Source: Planctomycetota bacterium | GTDB taxonomy: Bacteria; Planctomycetota; PLA2 | Length of the DNA stretch: 64,000 nt | Direction: 5' to 3' | NCBI GenBank assembly: GCA_021776735.1 | Contig: JAJFFH010000040.1 | Location: 269,865 to 333,864, forward strand | In this document: one piece after another, positions 54,709 to 63,022 of the stretch | How the letters are laid out: each line of letters begins with the position of its first letter | Position numbering within the stretch: position 1 is the stretch's first letter | Made by a program: the position numbers and the translations under genes | The notes under the pieces: model-generated | Told to the model about the DNA's origin: nothing | The model's input: the letters and a program-made list of their open reading frames with translations, nothing else | The model's database searches: none

Positions 54709-55040
54709 GGGGAGCGCGGGCGATGAAGAGGCGCTGGACCGTGGCCCTGTTGGCTCTTTGCGGGAGCGCCGCGTGTACTGCTCCGGGCTATCGCGATCCC
54801 GAAGAGGCCGCCGCCAACCGCCGTGGGCTCTCGGACCGCACCGTGGAAACGCGCGTGCGCGTGGTGCTCGGCGAAGACTCCGAAACGGCGCCCTTCGATT
54901 CGATCCGCGTGCGCTGCACGGACGGCGTGGTGACCCTGTCCGGCACGGTTGACCGGTCGGGCGTGCGCCGCCGCGCGCAAGACCTCGCCGCCGGCTGCGA
55001 AGGAGTCGTACAGGTCATCAACGAGATCGACGTGCGCTAG
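54705..55040 (+). CDS. BON-domain lipoprotein
   Basis: A 111-residue protein with a signal ending at the SAACTAPG lipobox and one BON domain: ETRVRVVLGED, SIRVRCTDGVVTLSGTVD and VVQVINEIDVR follow the family pattern of secreted phospholipid-binding domains (OsmY type). ATG 54705 overlaps the preceding stop; ATG 54723 with MKRRWTVALL is an alternative and looks like a better signal peptide. The stop shares CTAG with the gene on the other strand. Confidence 0.85.
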   Translation: MRGARAMKRRWTVALLALCGSAACTAPGYRDPEEAAANRRGLSDRTVETRVRVVLGEDSETAPFDSIRVRCTDGVVTLSGTVDRSGVRRRAQDLAAGCEGVVQVINEIDVR

Positions 55041-55456
55041 CCGCCGAACTTCACGCGCGACACCTTGGCGAGCAGCCACCGGTCGCCGTGCTTTTCAAAG
55101 GTCAGCGTGCAGAAGCCGGTGTACGTGCGGCTGTTGGTTCGAATATCGACGCGCAGGATCGGGACCACGATGCGGTCGCCGATCCAGACCGTCTCGTAGC
55201 TGCCGAGCGTGATTTCCGTGATCGCCTTTTGGGCCACGAGCCGGTCGATCATGTTCTCGATTGGCAGGTCGCTCTCGAGTTCGGGCGACAGGTGCTCGCG
55301 GACCCGCCCCGCTGCCCCCGGGCCCCCTTGTTCGGCCAGGACGAGCATCTCGTCGAGGATCTGCTCCACGCGTTCGCGGTCGCTCGTCGTCAGGTACGCG
55401 ACCAGAAAAAACGCGCACAATACGGCGGCAATCCCCAGCGCCAGAGCTCGTGCCAT
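55037..55456 (-). CDS. Small exported or anchored protein, NTF2-like
   Basis: A 139-residue protein with an N-terminal membrane segment (LALGIAAVLCAFFLVAYLT). The rest, with DRERVEQILDEMLVLAEQGG and a beta-rich half (TLGSYETVWIGDRIVV, TYTGFCTLTFEKHGDRWLLA), resembles the cone-shaped NTF2/DUF4440 fold, by impression only. A TATACT box lies 6 nt before the ATG, and its CATG start overlaps the beginning of the frame on the other strand. Confidence 0.65.
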   Translation of the reverse strand: MARALALGIAAVLCAFFLVAYLTTSDRERVEQILDEMLVLAEQGGPGAAGRVREHLSPELESDLPIENMIDRLVAQKAITEITLGSYETVWIGDRIVVPILRVDIRTNSRTYTGFCTLTFEKHGDRWLLAKVSRVKFGG

Positions 55457-55462
55457 GCGCGG

Positions 55463-55470
55463 AGTATACT
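55463..55470. promoter_or_regulatory. Palindromic bidirectional -10 box AGTATACT
   Basis: TATACT reads in both directions: 6 nt before ATG 55456 on the minus strand and 8 nt before TTG 55479 on the plus strand. One palindrome would provide the -10 element for two divergent genes only 22 bp apart. No Shine-Dalgarno sequence is present for either. Confidence 0.6.
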
Positions 55471-55478
55471 TCGCGGAC

Positions 55479-56165
55479 TTGGCCTATTCGCTCGGGCAAC
55501 GGTGCGCGGCGTTCGCGGTCGGCGCGGCGACGCGTGTACTCTTCGGTTTTACGGTGCGTCACATGCGGACGTGCCGCTGGACCGTGCGCGGTGGACTGCA
55601 CGCAGCGCTGGCGCGCGAGGAGCCGCTGATCGTGACGGCCTGGCACCAGGACGTGCTGCCGCTCTTTCACTACCTGGTGTTGCGCAGCCGCTTTTCGAAT
55701 CGACGGCGCTGGACGGGTCTTGCGAGCCACAGTTTCGATGGCGAACTGACCGAGCGGATCCTGTCGCCGTGGGGCTTTTCCTTCGTGCGCGGATCGAGGG
55801 GGAAGCGGGGCGCGCTTCGGGCGGTGCGGGGCCTGCGGCGTGCGCTGGACCGCGGCCGCAGCGTGATCATGATCGGCGACGGCCCGGGTCCGCCGGCGCG
55901 GCGCCTCTCGCCAGGCCCGGTTTATCTGGCGCGCGAGACCGGCGTTTCCCTGTATGCCATGCGGGCGTGGGCGCGACCGCAGTGGACGTGGCCGCGCGCC
56001 TGGTTCAAGCCGGTGATCCCGACTCCGCACGCGCGCTACGTCGTGCACGGTGCGGGGCCGCTTCCGGTGCACGGCGACTTTGAGCGGGCGCGCGTGGGCG
56101 CCGAGCGGGCGCTCAACGATCTTTGCGAGAGTACGGACGCCGAGCTTTATCTTCACTCCGTATAA
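55479..56165 (+). CDS. DUF374/lysophospholipid acyltransferase-like protein
   Basis: A 228-residue protein of the DUF374 type. LIVTAWHQDVLPLFHYLVL has the HX4D-like motif, RSVIMIGDGPGPPARRLSPG a later glycine-rich site, and GLASHSFDGELTERIL the segment between. In related bacteria such proteins occur with LPS or lipoprotein acyl transfer. TTG 55479 is preferred over ATG 55455 because a TATACT box overlaps the latter. Its 3' end is 11 bp from the ygfZ start and contains that gene's -10 region. Confidence 0.75.
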   Translation: MAYSLGQRCAAFAVGAATRVLFGFTVRHMRTCRWTVRGGLHAALAREEPLIVTAWHQDVLPLFHYLVLRSRFSNRRRWTGLASHSFDGELTERILSPWGFSFVRGSRGKRGALRAVRGLRRALDRGRSVIMIGDGPGPPARRLSPGPVYLARETGVSLYAMRAWARPQWTWPRAWFKPVIPTPHARYVVHGAGPLPVHGDFERARVGAERALNDLCESTDAELYLHSV

Positions 56166-56166
56166 T
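56161..56166 (+). promoter_or_regulatory. Consensus -10 box of ygfZ
   Basis: A perfect TATAAT ends 10 nt before ATG 56177 and starts within the stop region of the upstream gene. It would give a leader of only a few bases. There is no good -35. Confidence 0.55.
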
Positions 56167-56176
56167 CCACCCTTCG

Positions 56177-57046
56177 ATGGAACTAGGTTTTTTCGATCGC
56201 GCCTTCCGTGGCCGTCTCATCGTGACGGGCCGCGACCGGCTCGACCTGCTGCACAGGTTGGCGACCACCCCCATTCTGGGGCTCGCGCCGGGGCAGGGAA
56301 CCAACACGTGCTTTTGCACCGCGAAGGGCCGCCTCATCGACTGGACCGCCGTGCTGAACCGCGGCGACGACGTGCTGCTCCTGTCCGCGAACCACGAGCG
56401 TCTCTCGGGCCATATCCAGCAGTACACGATTACCGAGGACGTCACCGTTCGCAACTACATGGCGATCGAGGTGGTTGTCTGCGGGCCGGACGCGCGGCGC
56501 GTGCTCGACGTCGATCTCGAGCCCTGGGCGTACTGCGACATGCCGCTCTCCGGCGTTTCGGTGCAGGTTGTGCGTATCGAGCCCTTGTGGGGCGACGCGT
56601 ATTCGATCCTCGCCCCCGATGCCGTGGCGGTGCGGCGCCAGCTTGCCGAGGTGGGACGGCGTCTTGCGGATACCGAGGTCGATGCGTTGCGCGTCGAGTA
56701 CGGCATTCCGGGATTTCCCAACGAGATCAACGAGCAGGTCAACCCGTGGGAGGCCGGACTCGAGAGCGCGATCAGCCTCAAGAAGGGCTGCTATATCGGC
56801 CAGGAGGTCATCGCGCGCCTCGACACCTACAGCAAGGTCAAGCGCCGCCTGTGCCGGCTGCGCCTTGAGCGGCCCGCGGTGCGCGGCGCGACGATCGAGA
56901 TGGACGGCAACGTGGTGGCCGAGCTGTCCACGGCGGCCGGGATGGAAGCGCTGGCCTTTGTGCAGGCCGATCTCGCGACGCCCGGGACCAAGTTTCCCGG
57001 CGCGGAGATCATCGCCTACCAGAGCTTCTCGGCCCAGAGCGAGTAG
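56177..57046 (+). CDS. ygfZ: YgfZ/GcvT-like folate-binding Fe-S maturation protein
   Basis: A 289-residue member of the GcvT superfamily. The signature LKKGCYIGQEVIARL holds the conserved Cys of the YgfZ motif K-G-C-Y-x-G-Q-E, and DRLDLLHRLATTPI plus GTNTCFCTAKGRLIDW are the N-terminal folate site. YgfZ supports repair or assembly of Fe-S enzymes, such as MiaB. ATG 56177 gives the standard beginning. Its last 31 bp overlap the end of the lpxL-like gene on the other strand. Confidence 0.92.
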   Translation: MELGFFDRAFRGRLIVTGRDRLDLLHRLATTPILGLAPGQGTNTCFCTAKGRLIDWTAVLNRGDDVLLLSANHERLSGHIQQYTITEDVTVRNYMAIEVVVCGPDARRVLDVDLEPWAYCDMPLSGVSVQVVRIEPLWGDAYSILAPDAVAVRRQLAEVGRRLADTEVDALRVEYGIPGFPNEINEQVNPWEAGLESAISLKKGCYIGQEVIARLDTYSKVKRRLCRLRLERPAVRGATIEMDGNVVAELSTAAGMEALAFVQADLATPGTKFPGAEIIAYQSFSAQSE

Positions 57047-57966
57047 TTCGGGAAGAGCTCGGACGACGTTTCGCCGGGCCGCCACTTCCAGCGCTTGTAG
57101 CTCCAGATCCAGGCGTGCGGGCACGCGCGCACGCGTTCGGCGAGTGCCGCGTTCAGGCGCTCGGTGACCCGCAGCACTTCGGCCGCGCGATCGTCCGGCT
57201 TCGTATCGACCTCGATCCTGGTGACCTCGACCCGGTAGCGCAGGCCACCGAGCAGCGGTCGGGCGAGCGCGAGAACGAGCGGTGCTCGGCGTCGGACCGC
57301 CAGCATGGCCAGGGCGGGTGCGGTGATCGCCGGCACGCCCATGAAGTCGGCGAAGATTCCACCCTCCTCGGGCACGATCGCGATGTCGATCACGGAGCAC
57401 GCGAGCCGGCCGCGGCGCAAGGCCGAGACAAAGCGCAGCAAGGCCCCTTCCCGGCTCACCACTTCACTGCCGGTGTGCGCGCGGACGCGCTGGAGATGGC
57501 GGTCGATCCAGGCATTGGCGATCGGTCGCGTGACGACCGTCGCGTCGCCGAACCCCACCGCATCGCCCGCGATGTTGAACATCTCCCAGGAGCCGTAGTG
57601 CGCGGTGGCCACGACGACGCCGCGGCCCTCCGCTCGCGCGTCGCGCATGCGTCGATCGTCCTCCTCCGGGATTTCCATGCAGCCGTGGATGCGGCGGAGC
57701 GACACGCGCGCGGTCCAGATCGCGTCGAGGATCGCAACGGCCTGGGTCTGCACGGAACGGATCAGGAGCCACGTGCGGTGCCGGTGCCCCGGCAAGAAGC
57801 ACTTCAGGTTCTCGCGTCCGACCCGGCGGGTGCGCGGGCTCAGGGCCCAGTACAGGATGCCGAAGCCCTGCCCGACCACCACGAGCAGGAAGCGCGGCAG
57901 CAACGGCACGACCAAAGTAAGAAAGCGGTAGCCGACGTACTCGAAAACCCGGCGAACGCGCTTCAC
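57016..57966 (-). CDS. lpxL: Lipid A biosynthesis acyltransferase (LpxL/HtrB-like)
   Basis: A 316-residue membrane-associated acyltransferase of the LpxL/LpxM family. VATAHYGSWEMFNI contains the His of the HX4D/E catalytic pair, followed by VVTRPIANAWIDRHLQRVR and RRGRLACSVIDIA. It adds secondary acyl chains to Kdo2-lipid A, in line with the Kdo genes at 35-36 kb. GTG 57966 overlaps the stop of the TPR lipoprotein gene (GTGA). Confidence 0.9.
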   Translation of the reverse strand: MKRVRRVFEYVGYRFLTLVVPLLPRFLLVVVGQGFGILYWALSPRTRRVGRENLKCFLPGHRHRTWLLIRSVQTQAVAILDAIWTARVSLRRIHGCMEIPEEDDRRMRDARAEGRGVVVATAHYGSWEMFNIAGDAVGFGDATVVTRPIANAWIDRHLQRVRAHTGSEVVSREGALLRFVSALRRGRLACSVIDIAIVPEEGGIFADFMGVPAITAPALAMLAVRRRAPLVLALARPLLGGLRYRVEVTRIEVDTKPDDRAAEVLRVTERLNAALAERVRACPHAWIWSYKRWKWRPGETSSELFPNYSLWAEKLW

Positions 57967-58523
57967 CGGCGTGCCTCAGCCGCGGCCAGCAGCGCCCGCT
58001 CGGCCCGGGGCGCGTCGCGCGCGGCGCGCGAAAGGTCAGCACGCGCGGTGTCGGGCTCGTCCAGCGCACGGAGCGCGTAGAGGCCGAAGTACGCGGCCTC
58101 GCGGGCGCTCCGTGCCCGCAGCCCGCCCCCGGTTGCGTGGTGGCGCAGCAGGCGCTCCGCGATCGCTTCGGCAACCGAGCGCACGGCCGGCGTCTTTTCG
58201 AGATAGCGGCGCAAGACGTGGAGGCCCGCCGCGTGGTCGTCGTGGGCCACATGGCAGCCGAAGAGAAGCAGCGCTGCCGAGCCGCGATCCTTCGCGAACC
58301 AGAGCTCGCGGCGCAGGTATGCCTGTGCTGCCGCCAGGTCGTCTTGTTCGAGCAGGCGCGTCGCGGCGGCGACGACGGGGCTGTCCTGGTGCGGCGTGCG
58401 CCGTGCCGATGGCATCGCCGTCCGTTCCTGACGGGCGATGCCCTCCCCGCCACGTTCCGGATCCGGGTCCGTGGGCCGCGCCGCGCAGGCGCCGAATAAA
58501 ACAAGGGCAAGAAGGCCGCGCAC
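57963..58523 (-). CDS. Lipoprotein with TPR-like helical repeats
   Basis: A 186-residue lipoprotein; RGLLALVLFGACAARPTDP gives a lipobox with Cys. The rest is Ala/Arg/Leu-rich helical with a repeat-like layout (ATRLLEQDDLAAAQAYLRRE, LHVLRRYLEKTPAVRSVAEA). Start GTG 58523 is chosen as the only one that leads directly into the signal peptide; the frame stays open upstream, antisense to the metallopeptidase. It is coupled to lpxL and may assist its membrane function; inference. Confidence 0.65.
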   Translation of the reverse strand: MRGLLALVLFGACAARPTDPDPERGGEGIARQERTAMPSARRTPHQDSPVVAAATRLLEQDDLAAAQAYLRRELWFAKDRGSAALLLFGCHVAHDDHAAGLHVLRRYLEKTPAVRSVAEAIAERLLRHHATGGGLRARSAREAAYFGLYALRALDEPDTARADLSRAARDAPRAERALLAAAEARR

Positions 58524-58538
58524 GGGGACAATGTTCGC

Positions 58539-59906
58539 ATGCTGAGACTGCTCATTCTTGTTTCCTGCGTATCCGCTGCGTTTGGCCAGGATCCCCGGCA
58601 GAGCCACCAGGCCGCGGCCGAGCGCGAGTGCGGCCGGATCACCGCGACGATCGAGAAGTACCTGGGGCCGAAGTTCAAGGGGCCGGTGGCCGTGAAGGTC
58701 GTGACGAAGCAGTGGATGGTCGCGTTCGCGCGCAAGCAGGAGGAGGAGTTTACGCCGCCCGCCATTGCCGCCGCGACCGAGCGGTACATGAAGCGCCTGC
58801 GGCAGATTCCCGCGGACTACGATCTCATGGCAAAGACGTTCGAGATGCTGGAATCGGGCATCGCCGGACTCTACGACCCGGTGTCGAAGACGTATTTCGT
58901 GTCGCGCGAAGTCGGCGGGCCCGGGTCGCCCATGTTTACGATCACGGCGACGCATGAGCTGGTGCATGCCTATCGCGATGTCGACAAGGACTACCACCAA
59001 CGCGTGTTGCGATCCGTCTACTACGACTACGACTGGGCGTTCGCGGTCATGTGCGTCGTGGAGGGCGATGCGTGGATGCTCGGCGAAGGCATTGGCCGCG
59101 CGCATTTTTCCAACCGAAAAGGTGCGCAAGGTCCGGCCTCGGAACTCATGCTGCGGCGGTATGCGAAGCAGGCGCAGCAGGTGTCGCGGTTCATGTACAA
59201 GAGCGTCGAGAAGCCGCCGCTGAATGGCTATCCGCGGGCGATCACCGAGTCGCTCATCGGCCGCTACGCCGCAGGCCTCGTTCTTGCGGCCGCGGTGTTT
59301 GAGAAGGGCGGCAAGCAGGCTCTGGAGCGGGCGTATGACCGGCCGCCGCGCTCGATGGAGCAGGTGCTGCATCCGGCGAAGTACCTGGCGAAGATCCCGG
59401 ACGAGCCGGTCGTCTTTTATGGCGGCGACCCCGCTCCGGCGCTCGGACCGGGCTGGCGCGTGTCGCTGGTCAACACCTTCGGCGAGTTCGACGCGCGCGT
59501 GTTCTTCACGACCGCCCTGAAGGACCGCCGCAAGGCGGCGGCGATCGCGGCCGGCTGGGACGGCGGCCGGGTCTGGTTTTGCGAAAAGGAGGGGGCGACC
59601 CCGTTCGTCGGCATGATGACCACCTGGGACACCGAGGCCGACGCGCGGGAGTTTGGCCGGGCGTGGGCCGACTGGGCCAGCATCCGCGATCGTCCCGCCT
59701 CCAGCGCTGCGATTGCCGAGGGTCAGTCCGCCACGACAACCCACTACAAGATCAAGACGAGCGACGGATTCGTGGTGGTGCGCGTCAAGGGGCGTGATGT
59801 CGTTATTGCGGACGGAGTTCCGGGCGGTCGGGCGCGAAGGGTCCTGGACAAGATGGCCGGTGCGCGCCGGGCGGAGCGGAAACCCGACGCGAAGCCGCCC
59901 GCCTAG
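58539..59906 (+). CDS. Secreted HExxH metallopeptidase-like protein
   Basis: A 455-residue protein with a signal peptide (LLILVSCVSAAFG). ITATHELVHAYRDVDKDYH contains the zinc motif HELVH, and CVVEGDAWMLGEG the downstream Glu, as in gluzincin peptidases. The N-terminal part (about 20-140) is helical with EKYLGPKFKGPVAVKVV; the C-terminal tail is Lys/Pro-rich. It starts at ATG 58539, 15 bp from the divergent lipoprotein start. No family name is certain. Confidence 0.75.
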   Translation: MLRLLILVSCVSAAFGQDPRQSHQAAAERECGRITATIEKYLGPKFKGPVAVKVVTKQWMVAFARKQEEEFTPPAIAAATERYMKRLRQIPADYDLMAKTFEMLESGIAGLYDPVSKTYFVSREVGGPGSPMFTITATHELVHAYRDVDKDYHQRVLRSVYYDYDWAFAVMCVVEGDAWMLGEGIGRAHFSNRKGAQGPASELMLRRYAKQAQQVSRFMYKSVEKPPLNGYPRAITESLIGRYAAGLVLAAAVFEKGGKQALERAYDRPPRSMEQVLHPAKYLAKIPDEPVVFYGGDPAPALGPGWRVSLVNTFGEFDARVFFTTALKDRRKAAAIAAGWDGGRVWFCEKEGATPFVGMMTTWDTEADAREFGRAWADWASIRDRPASSAAIAEGQSATTTHYKIKTSDGFVVVRVKGRDVVIADGVPGGRARRVLDKMAGARRAERKPDAKPPA

Positions 59907-59961
59907 CGGCGAGGTTTCACCGCAGAAACGCAGAAAGGGAACGAGGGCGCGGCGAGAGCGT

Positions 59962-59973
59962 ACGGACGGCGAT
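59962..59973 (-). repeat. Copy of the over-represented 12-mer ATCGCCGTCCGT (minus)
   Basis: Intergenic copy in the 143-bp gap between the metallopeptidase and dynamin genes, reading on the minus strand. See findings for the full list. Confidence 0.6.
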
Positions 59974-60036
59974 ATCGCTTGGCCGCGCTTGTCGCCTAAC
60001 TCAGAGCTTGTGAGGCGTTCGGCGAGCCCGTCTTGA

Positions 60037-60042
60037 TAGGCT
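60037..60042 (+). promoter_or_regulatory. -10-like box of the dynamin-like gene
   Basis: TAGGCT lies 7 nt before GTG 60050, with no ribosome-binding site; a weaker leaderless candidate. Confidence 0.35.
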
Positions 60043-60049
60043 TGGGCCC

Positions 60050-61783
60050 GTGCTGCAGCAGTTTTTGCCCGAGGAGGCGGTCCGAACCGTCGAGGCCGAG
60101 CGCGCGCTCTTGACGCTTGTCGCGGAGTTTGCCCGGAGCTTCGAGCCGGGCGGGCCGGATCATGACCGCGTCAAGGAGCTGCTGGTCCATCTGGACGAGA
60201 TGTTTCTGCTCGTGGTCGTGGGCGAGGTGAAGGCGGGGAAGTCGTCGTTCATCAACGCGCTGCTCGATGCGGACGTCTGCCCGGAGGGCCCGCTGCCGCT
60301 GACCGACCGCGTGCACGTGCTCGGCTACGGCGAGCGCGACGAGGAGTTCGTGGACGAGCCGCACATCGCCCGGCGGACGGTGCGCGTCGACAGCCTCAAG
60401 CGGATGAACATCGTCGATACCCCCGGGACGAACTCGCCGCTCAAGCGGCACCAGGAGATCACCGAGCGTTTTCTCCCGCGCGCCGACATTGTGTTCTTTG
60501 TCACCTCGATCGACTGCCCGCTGACCCAGACCGAGCTGACGCTGCTCGGTGAGATCCGCGAGCGATACCAAAAGGAAGTGGCCTGCGTCCTGGCCAAGGC
60601 GGACCTGCGCACGGAGCAGGACCGGACCGTCGTCCTGGAGTTCTTGCAGAACTCGTTTCGCGAGCACCTCGGGTTTACGCCGGCGGTGTTTCCCGTGTCG
60701 GCGATGCTCGCCCGCCGCGGGCGGAAGGAAAAAGACGAGGGGCTGCTGGAGGCGTCCGGATTTCCCGCTGTCGAGAAGTTCATCGTTGAGAACCTCTCCG
60801 AGACCCAACGCATTCGGTTGAAGCTGAAGAGCCCGCTCGGTGCCGTGGCCGACGTTCTCAAGCGCATCGACGCGGCGGCCGCGGCGCAAAGCGGCGTGCT
60901 GGAGCAGGACTTTGCCGGCTGGAACGCGATCCAGGAACAGGTGGAGTTCGCGGCGACGTCGCTCAAGGAGCGTTCGGAGCGCCACCTGGCACCGATCCTC
61001 GCCGCGTTCGAGAATCTCGAGTCGCGCGGCCGGCGCTTCCTGCGCGAGAAGATCCGTCTCCGCAACCTCCGGCTCTTCGCCGACGCGGGGCGCCTGCGCG
61101 AGGCGTTTGCGAGCGAAGTCATGCGCGACGCGGGCGAACAGATCGAGCACAAGGTCGGCGACGCCGCGCGCTGGCTCGGCGAGGAGACGAAGTTCCTGTG
61201 GGAACGTTCGCTGGCGCACTTCCACGAGACCGTGCCGATCGCTCGCTACCGCGACCAGATAGCGGCGGGCGCGGGCCCGCGGTTCCAGGAGACGCGCGAA
61301 GATACGCTGCAGCGCATTCGCGACAGCGCCAAGCGTGATTTCCTGGCGTGGGATGTCGATGCGGAGTGCGCCCGAATCCGATCTCTCGCGTCCCGCAGTC
61401 TCGCGCGCGTGCTGGGCACCGAGGTCGTCGCGGCCGGCATGGGCGCGACCGTTGCGGCGACGCTGCTGCCGACCCTCGTGGGCGGCGTCGGCATTGCGCT
61501 CGCGGGCGTCATCGCCCTGGGCGGGTTCCTGATTCTTCCGGCGCGGCGCCAAAAAGCGATCGAGGGATTCGAGGAAGGCGTGCGCCGGACCCGCGACGCG
61601 CTGCTCGAGGCGATGCGCACGGCGATCTCGGAAGAGGCCGATCGTGCGGCCGCCGCGGTGCTCGATGCGTTTGCCCCCTTTCACGATTTCTATGAATCCA
61701 GGAAACGCGCGCTCCAAAAAACCCGCGAGACGGCGGACGGTCTCAAGGACGAGGTTGCGCGCCTCCGCGCCACCCTCGAATGA
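60050..61783 (+). CDS. Bacterial dynamin-like GTPase
   Basis: A 577-residue large GTPase. The G domain has G1 GEVKAGKSSFINALL (about 58), a switch region with PLTDRVHVLG, G3 NIVDTPGTNS and G4 AKADLRTEQD (in place of NKxD/TKxD). Long helices follow (about 260-455), then two hydrophobic segments forming a membrane paddle (VVAAGMGATVAATLLPTLV and GIALAGVIALGGFLILPA), and a coiled-coil end. Such proteins remodel or repair membranes. queC overlaps by 4 bp. A single copy is seen here rather than the frequent tandem pair. Confidence 0.9.
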   Translation: MLQQFLPEEAVRTVEAERALLTLVAEFARSFEPGGPDHDRVKELLVHLDEMFLLVVVGEVKAGKSSFINALLDADVCPEGPLPLTDRVHVLGYGERDEEFVDEPHIARRTVRVDSLKRMNIVDTPGTNSPLKRHQEITERFLPRADIVFFVTSIDCPLTQTELTLLGEIRERYQKEVACVLAKADLRTEQDRTVVLEFLQNSFREHLGFTPAVFPVSAMLARRGRKEKDEGLLEASGFPAVEKFIVENLSETQRIRLKLKSPLGAVADVLKRIDAAAAAQSGVLEQDFAGWNAIQEQVEFAATSLKERSERHLAPILAAFENLESRGRRFLREKIRLRNLRLFADAGRLREAFASEVMRDAGEQIEHKVGDAARWLGEETKFLWERSLAHFHETVPIARYRDQIAAGAGPRFQETREDTLQRIRDSAKRDFLAWDVDAECARIRSLASRSLARVLGTEVVAAGMGATVAATLLPTLVGGVGIALAGVIALGGFLILPARRQKAIEGFEEGVRRTRDALLEAMRTAISEEADRAAAAVLDAFAPFHDFYESRKRALQKTRETADGLKDEVARLRATLE

Positions 61784-62541
61784 CGGCGTCCCCGCGGCGA
61801 TCCGTCGTCTTGCTGTCCGGCGGCATGGACTCGGCCGTGGCGGCCGCATGGACCCGCGCCGAAGGCAACGCATGGCTCGCCCTTTCGGTCGATTACGGAC
61901 AAGGCCCGTCGGTGGAACTCGACGCGGCCCGCCGCGTGGCGCGCGAGCTCGGCGCCGCTGAACACCTCGTCCTGGCGCTGGATCTTCGCGCCGTCGGTGG
62001 CTCTGCGCTGACCGGCACCGGCGAGATCCCCAAGAACGCTCCGCGAAAAAGGGATCAGGGGGTGCGGGGGCCGGGGCAGGGGCACGGGGAGGCGGAAAGA
62101 CTCTCGAAAAGCGGGACGGGGAACGACATTCCGGTCACCTACGTGCCGGCGCGCAACACGATCCTGCTGGCGCTTGGGGTGGCCCTCGCGGAAGCCCGGG
62201 GCGCAAACGCGGTGGTCATCGGCGCGAACGCCGTGGACTATTCCGGTTACCCGGACTGCCGCCCGGAGTTTCTGCGGGCCTTCTCGAAGGTCGCGGAGTT
62301 GGGCACAAAGGCGGGGGTCGAAGGTCGCGCGCCTGCGATTCTCGCGCCCCTCATCGACCTGTCCAAGGCCGAGATCGTGGCGCTGGGCGAGCGCCTCGGT
62401 GTGCCGTTTGCGAACACGGTTTCGTGCTACGACCCCGACCCCGAAGGGCGTGCTTGCGGGCAGTGCGAATCGTGCCGCCTGCGCCGTCGCGGGTTCGCCA
62501 AAGCGGGCGTTTTCGACCCGACGCGCTACGCGCGCTCGTGA
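61780..62541 (+). CDS. queC: 7-cyano-7-deazaguanine synthase QueC with internal insertion
   Basis: A 253-residue enzyme of queuosine synthesis that makes preQ0 from carboxydeazaguanine using ATP. VVLLSGGMDSAVAA is the pyrophosphatase-type loop, VPARNTILLALG the conserved core and CYDPDPEGRACGQCESCRLR the zinc-binding Cys cluster. Between GTGEIP and VTYVPARN about 28 extra residues (about 86-113) interrupt a normally short loop; the DNA there (about 62035-62130) is highly purine-rich with a G-run pattern. No other queuosine genes are near. Confidence 0.9.
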   Translation: MTASPRRSVVLLSGGMDSAVAAAWTRAEGNAWLALSVDYGQGPSVELDAARRVARELGAAEHLVLALDLRAVGGSALTGTGEIPKNAPRKRDQGVRGPGQGHGEAERLSKSGTGNDIPVTYVPARNTILLALGVALAEARGANAVVIGANAVDYSGYPDCRPEFLRAFSKVAELGTKAGVEGRAPAILAPLIDLSKAEIVALGERLGVPFANTVSCYDPDPEGRACGQCESCRLRRRGFAKAGVFDPTRYARS

Positions 62542-62653
62542 AACTTCTTTTGCTTTTGGCGTCTTTGACGGGTTCAGCACATGGAACCGGTCCGATCGGT
62601 CTGCTAGAAATCGCGGTTTACGCTGTTCTACGCAACGTTTCGGAGGATTTCAC

Positions 62654-62878
62654 ATGGCCGCGAAGAAGAAAAAGAAGAAGAAGGCGTCCCGCAAGAAGGC
62701 CGCGCGCGACGTCCTGTGTGTTGGGAGCAAGGTCAAGGCCTACATCAAGGCCAACGGCATGAAGTGCGCCGGCGACCTCATTCCCGGCCTCAGCGATCGT
62801 ATTCACGACATGCTGGATGCCGCGATGGCACGCACGACCGAGAACCGTCGCTCGACCGTTCGCCCGCACGACCTCTAG
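62654..62878 (+). CDS. Histone-fold-like bacterial nucleoid protein
   Basis: A 74-residue protein with a Lys-rich N-terminal tail (AAKKKKKKKASRKKAARD), a helical core (VGSKVKAYIKANGMKCAGDL, SDRIHDMLDAAMARTTEN) and the end RRSTVRPHDL. This tail plus a three-helix core and terminal RSTVRPHDL matches single-histone-fold proteins described in some bacteria (Bdellovibrio, Leptospira and relatives), from memory of the pattern only. It would bind DNA as a dimer. GGAGG is 8 nt before the ATG, and a strong terminator follows. Confidence 0.7.
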   Translation: MAAKKKKKKKASRKKAARDVLCVGSKVKAYIKANGMKCAGDLIPGLSDRIHDMLDAAMARTTENRRSTVRPHDL

Positions 62879-62913
62879 GTCGTTTCGCGAACACGGGCGC
62901 GCGAGTCGCCTGG

Positions 62914-62953
62914 AACGCGGCGAGAGGCAAGAGGCCTTTCGCCGCGTTTTTTT
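62914..62953 (+). terminator. Strong intrinsic terminator after the histone-like gene
   Basis: A 15-bp stem (AACGCGGCGAGAGGC with GCCTTTCGCCGCGTT, one G-T pair), 5-nt loop and a run of seven T (62947-62953) form the best Rho-independent terminator in the window, 36 bp beyond the gene. Confidence 0.92.
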
Positions 62954-63022
62954 GTACAGGCGCGGGTTGTCCGTCGGTGCGTATCACGGTTCGTGCGCGC
63001 TAGTGCGACAATGGAGAACGAA

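Noticed and set aside
59996..61873. Minus-strand open frame of 625 codons opposite the dynamin-like gene
   Set aside because: Mirror of a confident GTPase gene; Arg-rich and without domain signals.
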